Assembly: GCA_028527945.1 (NCBI GenBank)
Contig: JAQQAK010000245.1
Coordinates: forward strand, 1 to 15,570
Length of the DNA stretch: 15,570 nt
Source: Spirochaetaceae bacterium
Lineage (GTDB): Bacteria > Spirochaetota > Spirochaetia > UBA9216
Direction: 5' to 3'
Made by a program: the position numbers and the translations under genes. Under the pieces are notes generated by a model. That model was not told the DNA's origin. It saw nothing but the letters and a program-made list of their open reading frames with translations, and ran no database searches. Of the stretch, positions 1-7,282 are shown piece after piece (within the stretch, counting starts at the first letter, position 1; each line of letters starts with the position of its first letter).

Positions 1-405
1 TCCTTTTAGTATTTCGATAATTTCATTCCGGACATTTTCATATTTGGTTCCCATGCTTCCTTCTATAAGAAGAATAAAACCACTTGAAAATCTTGGGAAT
101 AATCCCTTAACCATCTGTCCTAAAACTCTGCGCCATTCACCAATATCAGTAACATCCCAGAGATAGTCAGCATGTTCTAATTTTTCATGCTCATTAAAGA
201 AAGAGTTAAATTTATTCCATTCAGGCCTTACAAGCTCATCAAAAAACGCTTCTTTATTACTAAAATAATTATAGAAATTTCCAAGCGTTGTATTCGCATT
301 TTTCACAATCTTTCTTAATGAAGCCTGCTGATAGCCCTTTGCCAAAAACTCTTTCTCACCTTCGGTGATAAGAGCGTTAAAAACCTCATCTTTCTTCTGC
401 TGCAT
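1..405 (-). CDS. TetR/AcrR family transcriptional regulator, C-terminus cut by window edge
   Basis: This reading frame is open for 135 codons from the ATG at 405 down to the window edge, so the C-terminus is missing. The N-terminal part is a typical TetR DNA-binding domain: a helix near residues 3-20, then a helix-turn-helix around residues 28-52 with the family-typical stretch T-L-G-N-F-Y-N-Y-F-S-N-K-E. The start is supported by an AGGTGA ribosome-binding site six bases upstream of the ATG. The rest should be a ligand-binding domain; no ligand can be inferred. It lies downstream of the metal ATPase on the same strand, 63 bp away, and has its own promoter-like sequence in that gap, so it may be transcribed separately or by read-through. 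The family call is firm. A role in metal control is only suggested by position. Confidence 0.85.
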   Translation of the reverse strand, partial: MQQKKDEVFNALITEGEKEFLAKGYQQASLRKIVKNANTTLGNFYNYFSNKEAFFDELVRPEWNKFNSFFNEHEKLEHADYLWDVTDIGEWRRVLGQMVKGLFPRFSSGFILLIEGSMGTKYENVRNEIIEILKG

Positions 406-428
406 AAATGTTCACCTGCTCTTTTTTG

Positions 429-457
429 AAAGTATTAAAAATTACAGATTATGTCAA
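429..457 (-). promoter_or_regulatory. Putative sigma-70 promoter for the partial TetR gene
   Basis: Read on the minus strand there is a perfect -35 TTGACA (452-457) and, after 17 bases, a -10-like TACTTT (429-434). It sits between the ATPase stop and the regulator start. The -10 is weak, so the call is tentative. Confidence 0.4.
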
Positions 458-468
458 TGAGTTTAACA

Positions 469-2373
469 TTATTTCATCCTGTCAAATTTTCTATCATAAA
501 GCAGCACCGCGTTAAGAACAACCAGACAAGAACCGGCATTATGTACAAGAGCTCCGGTAACGGGATTTAGCACACCAAGAACAGACAGCGTAATTGCTAC
601 TGCGTTTATACACATGGAGGCTATAATATTTCCCTTTATTGTTCGCACAGTGGAGCGCGACAGCCTTTTAAGATAAGGAATCTTTGATATATCATCGCCT
701 ATAAGGGCTATATCAGCGGCTTCAATAGCAATATCGCTTCCCATACTACCCATGGCAACGCCCACATCAGCAGTTTTAAGGGCGGGAGCGTCGTTAACTC
801 CGTCGCCTATCATGCAAACCTTACGCCCCTGCTCTTCCAGCTCAACAATGCTGCCAACCTTGTCCCCAGGCAGAAGCTCTGCCTTAACAGACTCAATTCC
901 TGCTTTTTTAGCAAAATAGCCAGCGGTTTGTGAATGATCTCCGGTAAGAAGAACAACATTAGTATCCATATCTCGCAGCTCACTGACCATTTGGGGAGCA
1001 GTATCTCTAAGAGTATCAGAAAGTGTAATAGCTCCCGTCAGGACATTGTCTCTTGCGACAAGTATGACGGCCTTGCCCTGAGAGCGGAAATTATCCAATG
1101 TTACCGCGAGTGAATCCTCAATATATATGCACCTTTCTTTAAAAAAGCTCAATGTACCGCATAGCAAGGTATGTCTGCCGACAACCGCTGTAATCCCCTT
1201 TCCCGAAATCATCTGAAAATCACCCGCGGGCTCTATTTCGACTCGCAGTTCTTTAGCGCAAGAAAGGATCGCCCTCGCAAGGGGATGCTCCGAATGGGCC
1301 TCCGCCGAAGCGGCCAGTCTCAAAAGATCAGTCCGCTCCACCCCGTCAACAAAGGGATAAATATCCACTACCGCAAGATTGCCCTCTGTCAGAGTTCCCG
1401 TCTTGTCAAAGGCTATGGTATCCACATGCCCCATAAGCTCCAGGGCCTCGCCGGATTTTATAATGACACCGTGCTTTGTGGCCTGCCCAATGGCCGCCAT
1501 AATAGATGTTGGTGTCGCGAGGGCAAGGGCACAGGGACAAAAGACAACAAGAACGGTTACCGCACGGTTAAGGGCCTCCATAATACCAAGGCCCATAGCC
1601 CAGGTAAGAACAAGGGCGCCGATTGCTATTCCAAGGGCGATAGGCACAAGCCATACGGCCCACTTGTCGGCAATACGCTGCATGGGAGCCTTTTTATCCT
1701 CAGCCTCCCTGACCATTCGAATAAGCTTCTGTAGTGATGAATCCTCCCCCACGGCAGTTGCCTCTATATCAATAGAACCAAAGCAGTTTATTGTCCCGCA
1801 GAAGACCTCGTCGGAAAGACCTTTGTCAACGGGAAGCGATTCTCCGGTCATAATGGACTGGTCAACAGAGGTATTGCCGGATGTAATTTGCCCATCAACA
1901 GGAACGGCCTCGCCGGGTAAGACGCGGAGAAGATCTCCCTTTTTAATCTGCTCCGCGGGAATCATTTCTTCAATCAGGCTGCCATTCCGCCTAACAAGCC
2001 TCCGCCCCTGAACCGGTGTAAGGGCTATAAGCTTTGAAAGCCCCCTTTGCGCCCTGGCTACAGTCATGTCCTCAAGGATAGCGCCAATTGCCATGATGAA
2101 GGCAACCTCACCGGCCGCAAAGAGTTCGCCGATGGCAAGGGAGGCCAGCATTGCCATTGAAATAAGCAGGGCTGATGATATCCATTTATCATATACAAGG
2201 CGGGTAAGTGCAATATAGAGAAGCGGATAACCGGAGAGAATGACCGTTAGCCAGGCCGGGTCAACTGGCAGCTTTATTCCCATCAACAGCAGTGTCAAAC
2301 TCGCGGCAAGAAACACTCCCGATACTATTGTCATTTTAAGCCCCGCGAACAGAGCGCTTATTTTACCAAACAT
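469..2373 (-). CDS. P1B-type heavy-metal-translocating ATPase without N-terminal HMA domain
   Basis: A 634-residue inner-membrane metal pump that couples ATP hydrolysis to metal export. All core P-type motifs are visible: the actuator loop T-G-E-S (176-179), the transmembrane metal site C-P-C (279-281), the phosphorylation site D-K-T-G-T (323-327), the P1B-specific H-P pair (363-364) and the hinge G-D-G-V-N-D (523-528). The protein opens directly with hydrophobic segments, so the usual N-terminal ferredoxin-like metal-binding domain (CxxC) is absent. The last membrane helix carries H-N-A-G-S (611-615) rather than the ZntA-type aspartate or the CoaT-type H-E-G-G-T, so the metal (Zn, Cd, Cu, Mn, Fe) cannot be assigned. 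The ATG at 2373 is preceded by GGAG eight bases away. A divergent TetR regulator shares the 177-bp upstream region and is the likely controller. The gene looks more GC-rich than the sugar operon to its right. Confidence 0.93.
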   Translation of the reverse strand: MFGKISALFAGLKMTIVSGVFLAASLTLLLMGIKLPVDPAWLTVILSGYPLLYIALTRLVYDKWISSALLISMAMLASLAIGELFAAGEVAFIMAIGAILEDMTVARAQRGLSKLIALTPVQGRRLVRRNGSLIEEMIPAEQIKKGDLLRVLPGEAVPVDGQITSGNTSVDQSIMTGESLPVDKGLSDEVFCGTINCFGSIDIEATAVGEDSSLQKLIRMVREAEDKKAPMQRIADKWAVWLVPIALGIAIGALVLTWAMGLGIMEALNRAVTVLVVFCPCALALATPTSIMAAIGQATKHGVIIKSGEALELMGHVDTIAFDKTGTLTEGNLAVVDIYPFVDGVERTDLLRLAASAEAHSEHPLARAILSCAKELRVEIEPAGDFQMISGKGITAVVGRHTLLCGTLSFFKERCIYIEDSLAVTLDNFRSQGKAVILVARDNVLTGAITLSDTLRDTAPQMVSELRDMDTNVVLLTGDHSQTAGYFAKKAGIESVKAELLPGDKVGSIVELEEQGRKVCMIGDGVNDAPALKTADVGVAMGSMGSDIAIEAADIALIGDDISKIPYLKRLSRSTVRTIKGNIIASMCINAVAITLSVLGVLNPVTGALVHNAGSCLVVLNAVLLYDRKFDRMK

Positions 2374-2411
2374 AATTTCATCTCCAAAAACTGTCGCTTG
2401 ATTTCCAAACT

Positions 2412-2440
2412 CTATTACAGTACAATAAGTTCTTAATCAA
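2412..2440 (-). promoter_or_regulatory. Putative promoter of the metal ATPase in the divergent ATPase/TetR spacer
   Basis: On the minus strand TTGATT (2435-2440) is followed after 17 bases by TAATAG (2412-2417), about 40 bp before the ATPase start. On the plus strand a perfect TATAAT (2461-2466) could serve the divergent TetR gene, but the sequence at the -35 distance is poor. An ACAATTT (2491-2497) and its inverse AAATTGT (2530-2536) flank the region just upstream of the TetR start and might be an operator, though the spacing is wide. Confidence 0.45.
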
Positions 2441-2550
2441 ACACTTTGTTCTGTAAATAATATAATCGGTGTCTGAGGTGCTTACAAGAAACAATTTGGA
2501 TAGGATATTCTCTACCGAACAAATTATTTAAATTGTACGGAGAAAAATGA

Positions 2551-3114
2551 ATGGACAGAAGACAGAGAAAGACAAGAGAAGCCATCTTTAACGCTTTCAG
2601 CGAGATGCTGAGCAACAAAAGCTATTCAAGGATCACGGTACAGGAAATTATAGACAAGGCCGATGTAGGAAGAACAACCTTCTACAGCCATTTCCCGACA
2701 AAGGATGATCTTCTGCGCGAGATGTGCTCGGAGCTTTTTGAACACGTTTTCTCAGATGCCCCGGAGGCAGAACAGACCCATGATTTTTCAATGACAAGCG
2801 GAAGCTCAAAAGAGATTGTTACCCACATACTGTACCACCTTAAAGAACACGGAAGGAGGATGAGTATACTCCTGACCTGTGAGAGCGGAGAGCTTTTTCA
2901 GCGCTACTTTAAGCAGTATTTTAACAATCTTGTAATGATTCATATTCTCAACCCCGGCAAGCATAAAACCACTGTCGTACCTGAAGATTTTCTGATAGCA
3001 CACATATCTGCAAGCTTTGTCAACATTGTACAGTGGTGGCTGGAAAACAATATGGAACAGAGTCCGGAACTTCTCGCGGAATATTTTGAGGCAGTAACAG
3101 GGCCGATTGTCTAA
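2551..3114 (+). CDS. TetR/AcrR family transcriptional regulator, divergent from the metal ATPase
   Basis: A complete 187-residue regulator of normal TetR length. The N-terminal domain begins with a basic patch (D-R-R-Q-R-K-T-R-E) followed by a helix-turn-helix around residues 28-47, containing V-G-R-T-T-F-Y-S-H-F. The C-terminal part is mostly helical and ends with a segment around W-W-L-E-N-N-M, resembling the C-terminal region of DhaS-type TetR regulators. The start ATG follows a CGGAG ribosome-binding site; another ATG four bases earlier is out of frame. The gene is transcribed away from the P1B ATPase across a 177-bp shared spacer, the classical layout for a regulator controlling its neighbour and itself. 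The ligand is unknown; metal sensing would be atypical for this family, so an indirect role is possible. Confidence 0.9.
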   Translation: MDRRQRKTREAIFNAFSEMLSNKSYSRITVQEIIDKADVGRTTFYSHFPTKDDLLREMCSELFEHVFSDAPEAEQTHDFSMTSGSSKEIVTHILYHLKEHGRRMSILLTCESGELFQRYFKQYFNNLVMIHILNPGKHKTTVVPEDFLIAHISASFVNIVQWWLENNMEQSPELLAEYFEAVTGPIV

Positions 3115-3192
3115 ACCATTTTTAATAATTTTTTTATTTTAAAATTGTATTATATGGAGCTAATATAAAAACTCTGTTAATCTTGAAAAACT

Positions 3193-3477
3193 TCAAAATA
3201 TTTTATTATTTTCATCTTGCCCCTCATCACTTCCAAGAAAATTATAGAAATTATATATTCCTTCAAGTTCTTCTCTAAACTCACCATTTTCATCAATTTT
3301 AAACATCGCCTCATTAAGCATTGTTACATATGCTTTAAAATATTCTTTTGTTAATCTCATAGTAGTATTGTAAAAGTTGATATGTAAAACATCATTTTTA
3401 CAATTACAACAGCCACAAGACTGAACAGAAGCGAAATCTCCTATTTCTGATAAATTTGTTTTGTTATGTTTTTCCAT
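3193..3477 (-). CDS. Small cysteine-rich hypothetical protein
   Basis: A 94-residue acidic protein that I cannot name. Near the N-terminus it has the compact cluster C-G-C-C-N-C (residues 21-26), then a segment predicted to be strand-like (H-I-N-F-Y-N-T-T-M-R-L), a helix rich in large residues, and an acidic tail. The cysteines could bind a metal or an Fe-S cluster, but no family function is established here. I chose the ATG at 3477 because GGAGAG lies seven bases upstream; an earlier in-frame TTG at 3489 falls inside that ribosome-binding site. A strong promoter (TTGACA, 16 bp, TATAAT) stands upstream, so the gene is probably real and well expressed. It converges with the TetR gene, 78 bp apart, and is monocistronic. 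No signal peptide or membrane segment is seen. Confidence 0.75.
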   Translation of the reverse strand: MEKHNKTNLSEIGDFASVQSCGCCNCKNDVLHINFYNTTMRLTKEYFKAYVTMLNEAMFKIDENGEFREELEGIYNFYNFLGSDEGQDENNKIF

Positions 3478-3524
3478 GCTACTCTCCAATTTTTAGCACC
3501 GCCATGTTAGGCTTTCCTACTTTT

Positions 3525-3552
3525 ATTATATTTTTATAATTTCGATTGTCAA
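3525..3552 (-). promoter_or_regulatory. Near-consensus sigma-70 promoter for the small cysteine-rich gene
   Basis: On the minus strand a perfect TTGACA (3547-3552) and a perfect TATAAT (3525-3530) are separated by 16 bases. Transcription would start near 3518, giving a leader of about 40 bases that contains the GGAGAG ribosome-binding site. Confidence 0.7.
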
Positions 3553-3559
3553 CCAGGAC

Positions 3560-3836
3560 ATCTTATACCAACATCAATTTTATCCATCCTATTTTCAATA
3601 ACATACAATACAATTTTGTATATACAATATATCAGGGTTGACACATTTTGAACTTAAAAAAACTGTTTTCACAGCAATTACACACAGTTCACACACAATT
3701 TTCACATTAAAATACAATTTCGATTATATAAAATATAAAATTGTATGTTGTGAGACCCAAATCTATCCCGTATCATTTTTATACCAATTTTTTATAAAAA
3801 AAGTTTTACTTTTTTTTGCGTCAGGGGGTGTTCTTT
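3560..3836 (+). promoter_or_regulatory. Upstream control region of the sugar transporter operon, with ATACAA/TTGTAT repeats
   Basis: No gene is seen in this very AT-rich spacer. ATACAA occurs at 3603, 3608, 3622 and 3712, and its inverse TTGTAT at 3616 and 3741. Two inverted arrangements stand out: ATACAA-TT-TTGTAT (3608-3621) and a perfect 9-bp pair, ATACAATTT (3712-3720) and AAATTGTAT (3738-3746), that brackets a run of -10-like sequence. A plausible promoter is TTCACA (3701-3706), 18 bases, TATATA (3725-3730). The ATACAA pairs could bind a repressor or activator that responds to the transported sugar. A perfect TTGACA at 3638 has no -10 at a usable distance. Confidence 0.4.
3823..3830 (+). 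promoter_or_regulatory. Strong ribosome-binding site that fixes a TTG start
   Basis: AGGGGGTG ends seven bases before the TTG at 3837. It makes that codon, not the in-frame TTG at 3816, the likely start of the transporter ATPase. Confidence 0.7.
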
Positions 3837-5330
3837 TTGCGGCCATTAATTGAATTACAGAATATCACTAAGCAATTCCCGGGTGTATTAGCACTAGACA
3901 AAGTATCATTCACATTAGAAAGAGGAGAAATCCATGCGCTTTGCGGCGAAAATGGAGCGGGAAAGTCTACTCTTATTAAGGTAATGACCGGGGCTCATGA
4001 AATGGATAAGGGCGAATATATTTTCGACGGAGATAGTGTACACTTCAAATCAACACACGAAGGTATTAACCGTGGTGTGTCATGTGTATACCAAGAACTA
4101 TCCATTGTTCCAGAGCAAGATGTTGCTAAGAATCTTTTTATCGGGAACCTTCCTATGAAAGGCTCGATAATTGATTACAAAAAGCTCTATTCAGAGTCTA
4201 AAAAGATTCTGAACGAACTAGGAATGGATGTTTCTCCTAAAAGTTTAGCTGGAGATTTATCAGTAGGACAACAGCAGATGATTGAGATTGGGCGGGCGCT
4301 TACAAGAAACGCGCGCTGCATAATCATGGATGAACCAACTTCATCTCTTTCTGAATCAGAAACAGATACGCTTTTAAAAATAATCTTTATGCTTAAGAAG
4401 AAAGATATAGCTATTGTTTATATTTCCCACAAACTGGATGAGGTAATGCATCTCTCTGACAGAATTACCGTAATACGTGATGGTCAAAATATAGTGACTG
4501 TCAATAAAAATGAAATTACGGAAGAAGAACTTATAGCTAATATGATTGGACGTAACCTTGAAAATATGTATAACAAAAAAGAAGTTACGCCAGGGAAAAG
4601 TGTACTTGAGGTTAACAATCTCTCAAGTAAGGATTTATTTAATAATATTTCATTTTCTGTTCGAGCAGGTGAAATAGTAGGCTTTTTTGGACTTGTAGGC
4701 GCTGGTCGTTCTGAAATTATGAGAGCAATCTTTGGCGCGGATAAATATAATTCCGGTGAAGTTATTATGAACAGTAATAAGCTTCGAAAAGGCTCACCTA
4801 GTAAATCAATAAAAGCAGGAATAGGATTCTGTACAGAAGACAGAAAAAAAGAAGGTTTAATGCTTCAGTTATCAATTCTTATGAATATGACTATTGTAAA
4901 ACTTAAAGAACTGACTTTTCTTGGAGTAATAAAAAAGAGCAAACAGCAAGAAATTACCAATCATTATATAGACAGTATCAGAATTAAAACACCTTCAGCT
5001 AATCAGAAAACCGGAAACCTTTCAGGAGGAAACCAACAGAAGGTTGTTTTGGCTAAATGGTTAATGATGAATCCGGATCTACTAATTATAGATGAACCAA
5101 CACGCGGAATAGATATTGGCGCTAAAGCAGAGATATACACCCTTCTTGGCGAGTTAGCCAAACAAGGGATGGCTATAATCGTTGTATCGTCAGAAATTGA
5201 GGAAGTTATGGGACTGAGTGATAAGGTTATAACGATTCATGAGGGAGATAAAACTGCAGAATTTAATATGAAAGACGATCCCTCAAGAGAACAGATTTTA
5301 ACTGCAGCTTTAGGAGCTGAAAATATATGA
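3837..5330 (+). CDS. Sugar ABC transporter, duplicated ATP-binding protein (RbsA/MglA class)
   Basis: A 497-residue cytoplasmic protein with two fused nucleotide-binding domains, the usual length and form for the RbsA/MglA/AraG/XylG class that drives monosaccharide uptake. The first domain has the Walker A G-E-N-G-A-G-K-S-T (37-45), a signature L-S-V-G-Q-Q-Q and the Walker B sequence I-I-M-D-E-P-T-S-S-L. The second has the degenerate Walker A G-L-V-G-A-G-R-S-E normal for this class, the signature L-S-G-G-N-Q-Q-K and Walker B L-L-I-I-D-E-P-T-R-G. It is the first gene of a four-gene operon, and its TGA overlaps the next ATG (ATGA). The start is TTG, chosen because of the strong AGGGGGTG site; this trims seven residues from the longest frame. 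A TTG start may keep translation of this gene low. The substrate is not identifiable. Confidence 0.95.
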   Translation: MRPLIELQNITKQFPGVLALDKVSFTLERGEIHALCGENGAGKSTLIKVMTGAHEMDKGEYIFDGDSVHFKSTHEGINRGVSCVYQELSIVPEQDVAKNLFIGNLPMKGSIIDYKKLYSESKKILNELGMDVSPKSLAGDLSVGQQQMIEIGRALTRNARCIIMDEPTSSLSESETDTLLKIIFMLKKKDIAIVYISHKLDEVMHLSDRITVIRDGQNIVTVNKNEITEEELIANMIGRNLENMYNKKEVTPGKSVLEVNNLSSKDLFNNISFSVRAGEIVGFFGLVGAGRSEIMRAIFGADKYNSGEVIMNSNKLRKGSPSKSIKAGIGFCTEDRKKEGLMLQLSILMNMTIVKLKELTFLGVIKKSKQQEITNHYIDSIRIKTPSANQKTGNLSGGNQQKVVLAKWLMMNPDLLIIDEPTRGIDIGAKAEIYTLLGELAKQGMAIIVVSSEIEEVMGLSDKVITIHEGDKTAEFNMKDDPSREQILTAALGAENI

Positions 5331-6277
5331 GTAATCTTAAAAAGCAACTGAAGGGAAAAGAAAATTTCGGAGTTGTCGCTATGATGGTTGTATTTATTGC
5401 AATTGTTGTAGCCTTAAGCGGCTCCAGCTTTTTTACAACTAAGAATATTGCAAACCTGCTTCGGTCTGTTTCTGTTATGGGAATAATGTCTTGCGCGGTT
5501 ACACTTATAATGGTCACCGGAAATATAGACTTATCGCTTGGTTGGATGATTGGTTTTTGTGCTGTTATAACAGGACAGCATTCAGGTAATTTTGGCGAAG
5601 CCATCTTTTGGGCAATCCTTGCAGGTATTGGATGTGGAGCATTTAATGGATTTCTTGTTGGAATTCTAAAACTTAACGCTTTCATCGCGACACTTGGAAC
5701 AATGTATGCTTTTAAAGGAATAACAACTCTCTATTCTGATGGAAGATTTGTAACAAAACTTGCGCCAAGTGAAGTTCTAAAATTTGTAGGACAGGGAGAA
5801 ATTGGAGGGATTCCTACTCCAATAATAATTTTTGCATTATTTGCAATTATCTTCTGGTTTTTATTAAAAAAGACAGAGTTTGGTACAAAAGTCTACGCGG
5901 TAGGCGCAAATCAAAGAAGCGCCCATTTTTCTGGAATAAGAGCCTGGCTCATTGTTCTCGTTGTATATACGCTTGCTGGTTTGGCTACAGGAGTTGCGGG
6001 AACTGTGCTTTACGCAAAGGTTATGTCTGTACAACCTTATTCAGGAGTAGGACTCGAATTTGATGTACTTACAGCTGTGGTTTTAGGCGGAACAAGTGTT
6101 ACTGGCGGAAAAGGTAATGTTTTAGGCACAATTCTTGGTGTGATTTTTGTAGGTATACTATCCAACGGTTTTACTTTAATAGGCCTTGGCTCAAACGCGA
6201 CCTATATAACTCAAGGAATCGTTCTACTAATAGCAATGTGGGCAGATGTTAAGAGTTCAGGAGGAGTACGTTCATGA
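5327..6277 (+). CDS. Sugar ABC transporter permease (RbsC/MglC family), first of two
   Basis: A 316-residue inner-membrane protein with about eight to ten hydrophobic segments, of the branched-chain/sugar permease family (BPD_transp_2). Family hallmarks are T-G-N-I-D-L-S-L-G-W (64-73; the family usually has G-G-I-D-L-S), F-I-A-T-L-G-T-M, G-A-N-Q-R-S-A-H-F-S-G-I and, near the C-terminus, L-G-G-T-S-V-T-G-G-K-G, the segment expected to contact the ATPase. The start ATG overlaps the stop of the ATPase gene by four bases, implying translational coupling. The end overlaps the next permease in the same way. With the second, different permease it probably forms a heterodimeric channel, as in transporters such as LsrCD. 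Confidence 0.93.
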   Translation: MSNLKKQLKGKENFGVVAMMVVFIAIVVALSGSSFFTTKNIANLLRSVSVMGIMSCAVTLIMVTGNIDLSLGWMIGFCAVITGQHSGNFGEAIFWAILAGIGCGAFNGFLVGILKLNAFIATLGTMYAFKGITTLYSDGRFVTKLAPSEVLKFVGQGEIGGIPTPIIIFALFAIIFWFLLKKTEFGTKVYAVGANQRSAHFSGIRAWLIVLVVYTLAGLATGVAGTVLYAKVMSVQPYSGVGLEFDVLTAVVLGGTSVTGGKGNVLGTILGVIFVGILSNGFTLIGLGSNATYITQGIVLLIAMWADVKSSGGVRS

Positions 6278-7266
6278 TAGCTAAACTAGATAAATTTAAA
6301 TCTACACCAGTTGTTCGTTTTTTTAGAGAAAACAACAGTATTTATATACTTATATTGGTTATTATTGCGGCTTGTATCAGTGCTTCACCTAAATTCACCA
6401 GACCCGCAAATATAATAAATCTGACTCAATCTATAGGTACATATGGAATTCTTGCAATTGGCCTTACCTTTATATTTTTGGTAGGAGGAATTGACCTCTC
6501 GCTGGCATATCAGGTAGCTCTTGATGGCACATTATTCGTTTTAATGTGTAATTCCATAGGTTTTTTCCCAGCTCTTCTTATAACCCTTGTGTTAGGCTGC
6601 TGTATTGGATATATGAATGGTACAATTGTTACAAGATTAAAGATTCCATCACTTATTGGTACTCTTGCAGTAATGACATCTCTAAAAGGATTAGTTCTTA
6701 TACTCAACAATGATTCAAGCGGAAGAGCAGTTGAAGCGACACTTTTTGGAGAAAGACTTTCACATTTCTATAATATAAAACTGTTTGGATTTCTGACTCC
6801 ATCTCATATCATATGTATTATCTTCCTTGTTGCTCTTGGTATGTTTTTAAAATACAAACGCGACGGTATTAATATGTATGTAGTTGGAGGAAATCCTGAA
6901 GCAGGATTATTTTCTGGTATAAATAATGACAGGCTCACTCGTATGGCCTTCACTATTGGGGGCTTTTGCGCTTCTTTCTGCTCAATACTCGTTGTTATGA
7001 GAATGAATACTTCTACTTATAATATGGGCGATAATCTGGACATTATTGCGATCTGTTCCGTAGTTGTCGGTGGAGTTAAGATGCAGGGCGGAAAAGGAAA
7101 TATGGCTATGTGTATTATGGGTGTAGCCACAATACAGATAATAAATAATGTTATGACAAAATTAGGAATGAGAACAGCAATGCAGGCTCTTATAACTGGA
7201 ATTGTAGTTATTCTTGTTCTTATTTTGGATAAAATCACAAGCAACATAAAAGCAAATAATGCATAA
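6274..7266 (+). CDS. Sugar ABC transporter permease (RbsC/MglC family), second of two
   Basis: A 330-residue multi-pass inner-membrane protein of the same family as its neighbour but clearly different in sequence, so this is not a recent duplication. It carries the G-G-I-D-L-S-L-A-Y motif (71-79), the loop S-L-I-G-T-L-A-V-M-T and, near the C-terminus, V-V-G-G-V-K-M-Q-G-G-K-G, matching the coupling segment of the family. It starts at the ATG overlapping the previous stop (ATGA). It ends with an asparagine-rich tail, 16 bp before the binding-protein gene. Presumed to pair with the upstream permease to form the translocation channel. Confidence 0.92.
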   Translation: MIAKLDKFKSTPVVRFFRENNSIYILILVIIAACISASPKFTRPANIINLTQSIGTYGILAIGLTFIFLVGGIDLSLAYQVALDGTLFVLMCNSIGFFPALLITLVLGCCIGYMNGTIVTRLKIPSLIGTLAVMTSLKGLVLILNNDSSGRAVEATLFGERLSHFYNIKLFGFLTPSHIICIIFLVALGMFLKYKRDGINMYVVGGNPEAGLFSGINNDRLTRMAFTIGGFCASFCSILVVMRMNTSTYNMGDNLDIIAICSVVVGGVKMQGGKGNMAMCIMGVATIQIINNVMTKLGMRTAMQALITGIVVILVLILDKITSNIKANNA

Positions 7267-7282
7267 TAAATGGAGGAATTAA

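Noticed and set aside
1171..2011. Open frames of about 190-210 codons on the plus strand within the metal ATPase gene
   Set aside because: They are antisense shadows of a gene with all P-type motifs; their translations are low-complexity and have no ribosome-binding sites.
3638..3643. TTGACA as the -35 of the sugar operon promoter
   Set aside because: No -10-like hexamer lies 15-19 bases downstream; the better candidate is at 3701-3730.
3681..3710. CACA-rich imperfect direct repeats as iterons or a CRISPR-like array
   Set aside because: The units are short, imperfect and irregularly spaced, and fit simple low-complexity sequence.
3816..3836. Upstream TTG at 3816 as start of the transporter ATPase
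   Set aside because: It adds seven residues not typical of the family, while the strong AGGGGGTG site points to the TTG at 3837.
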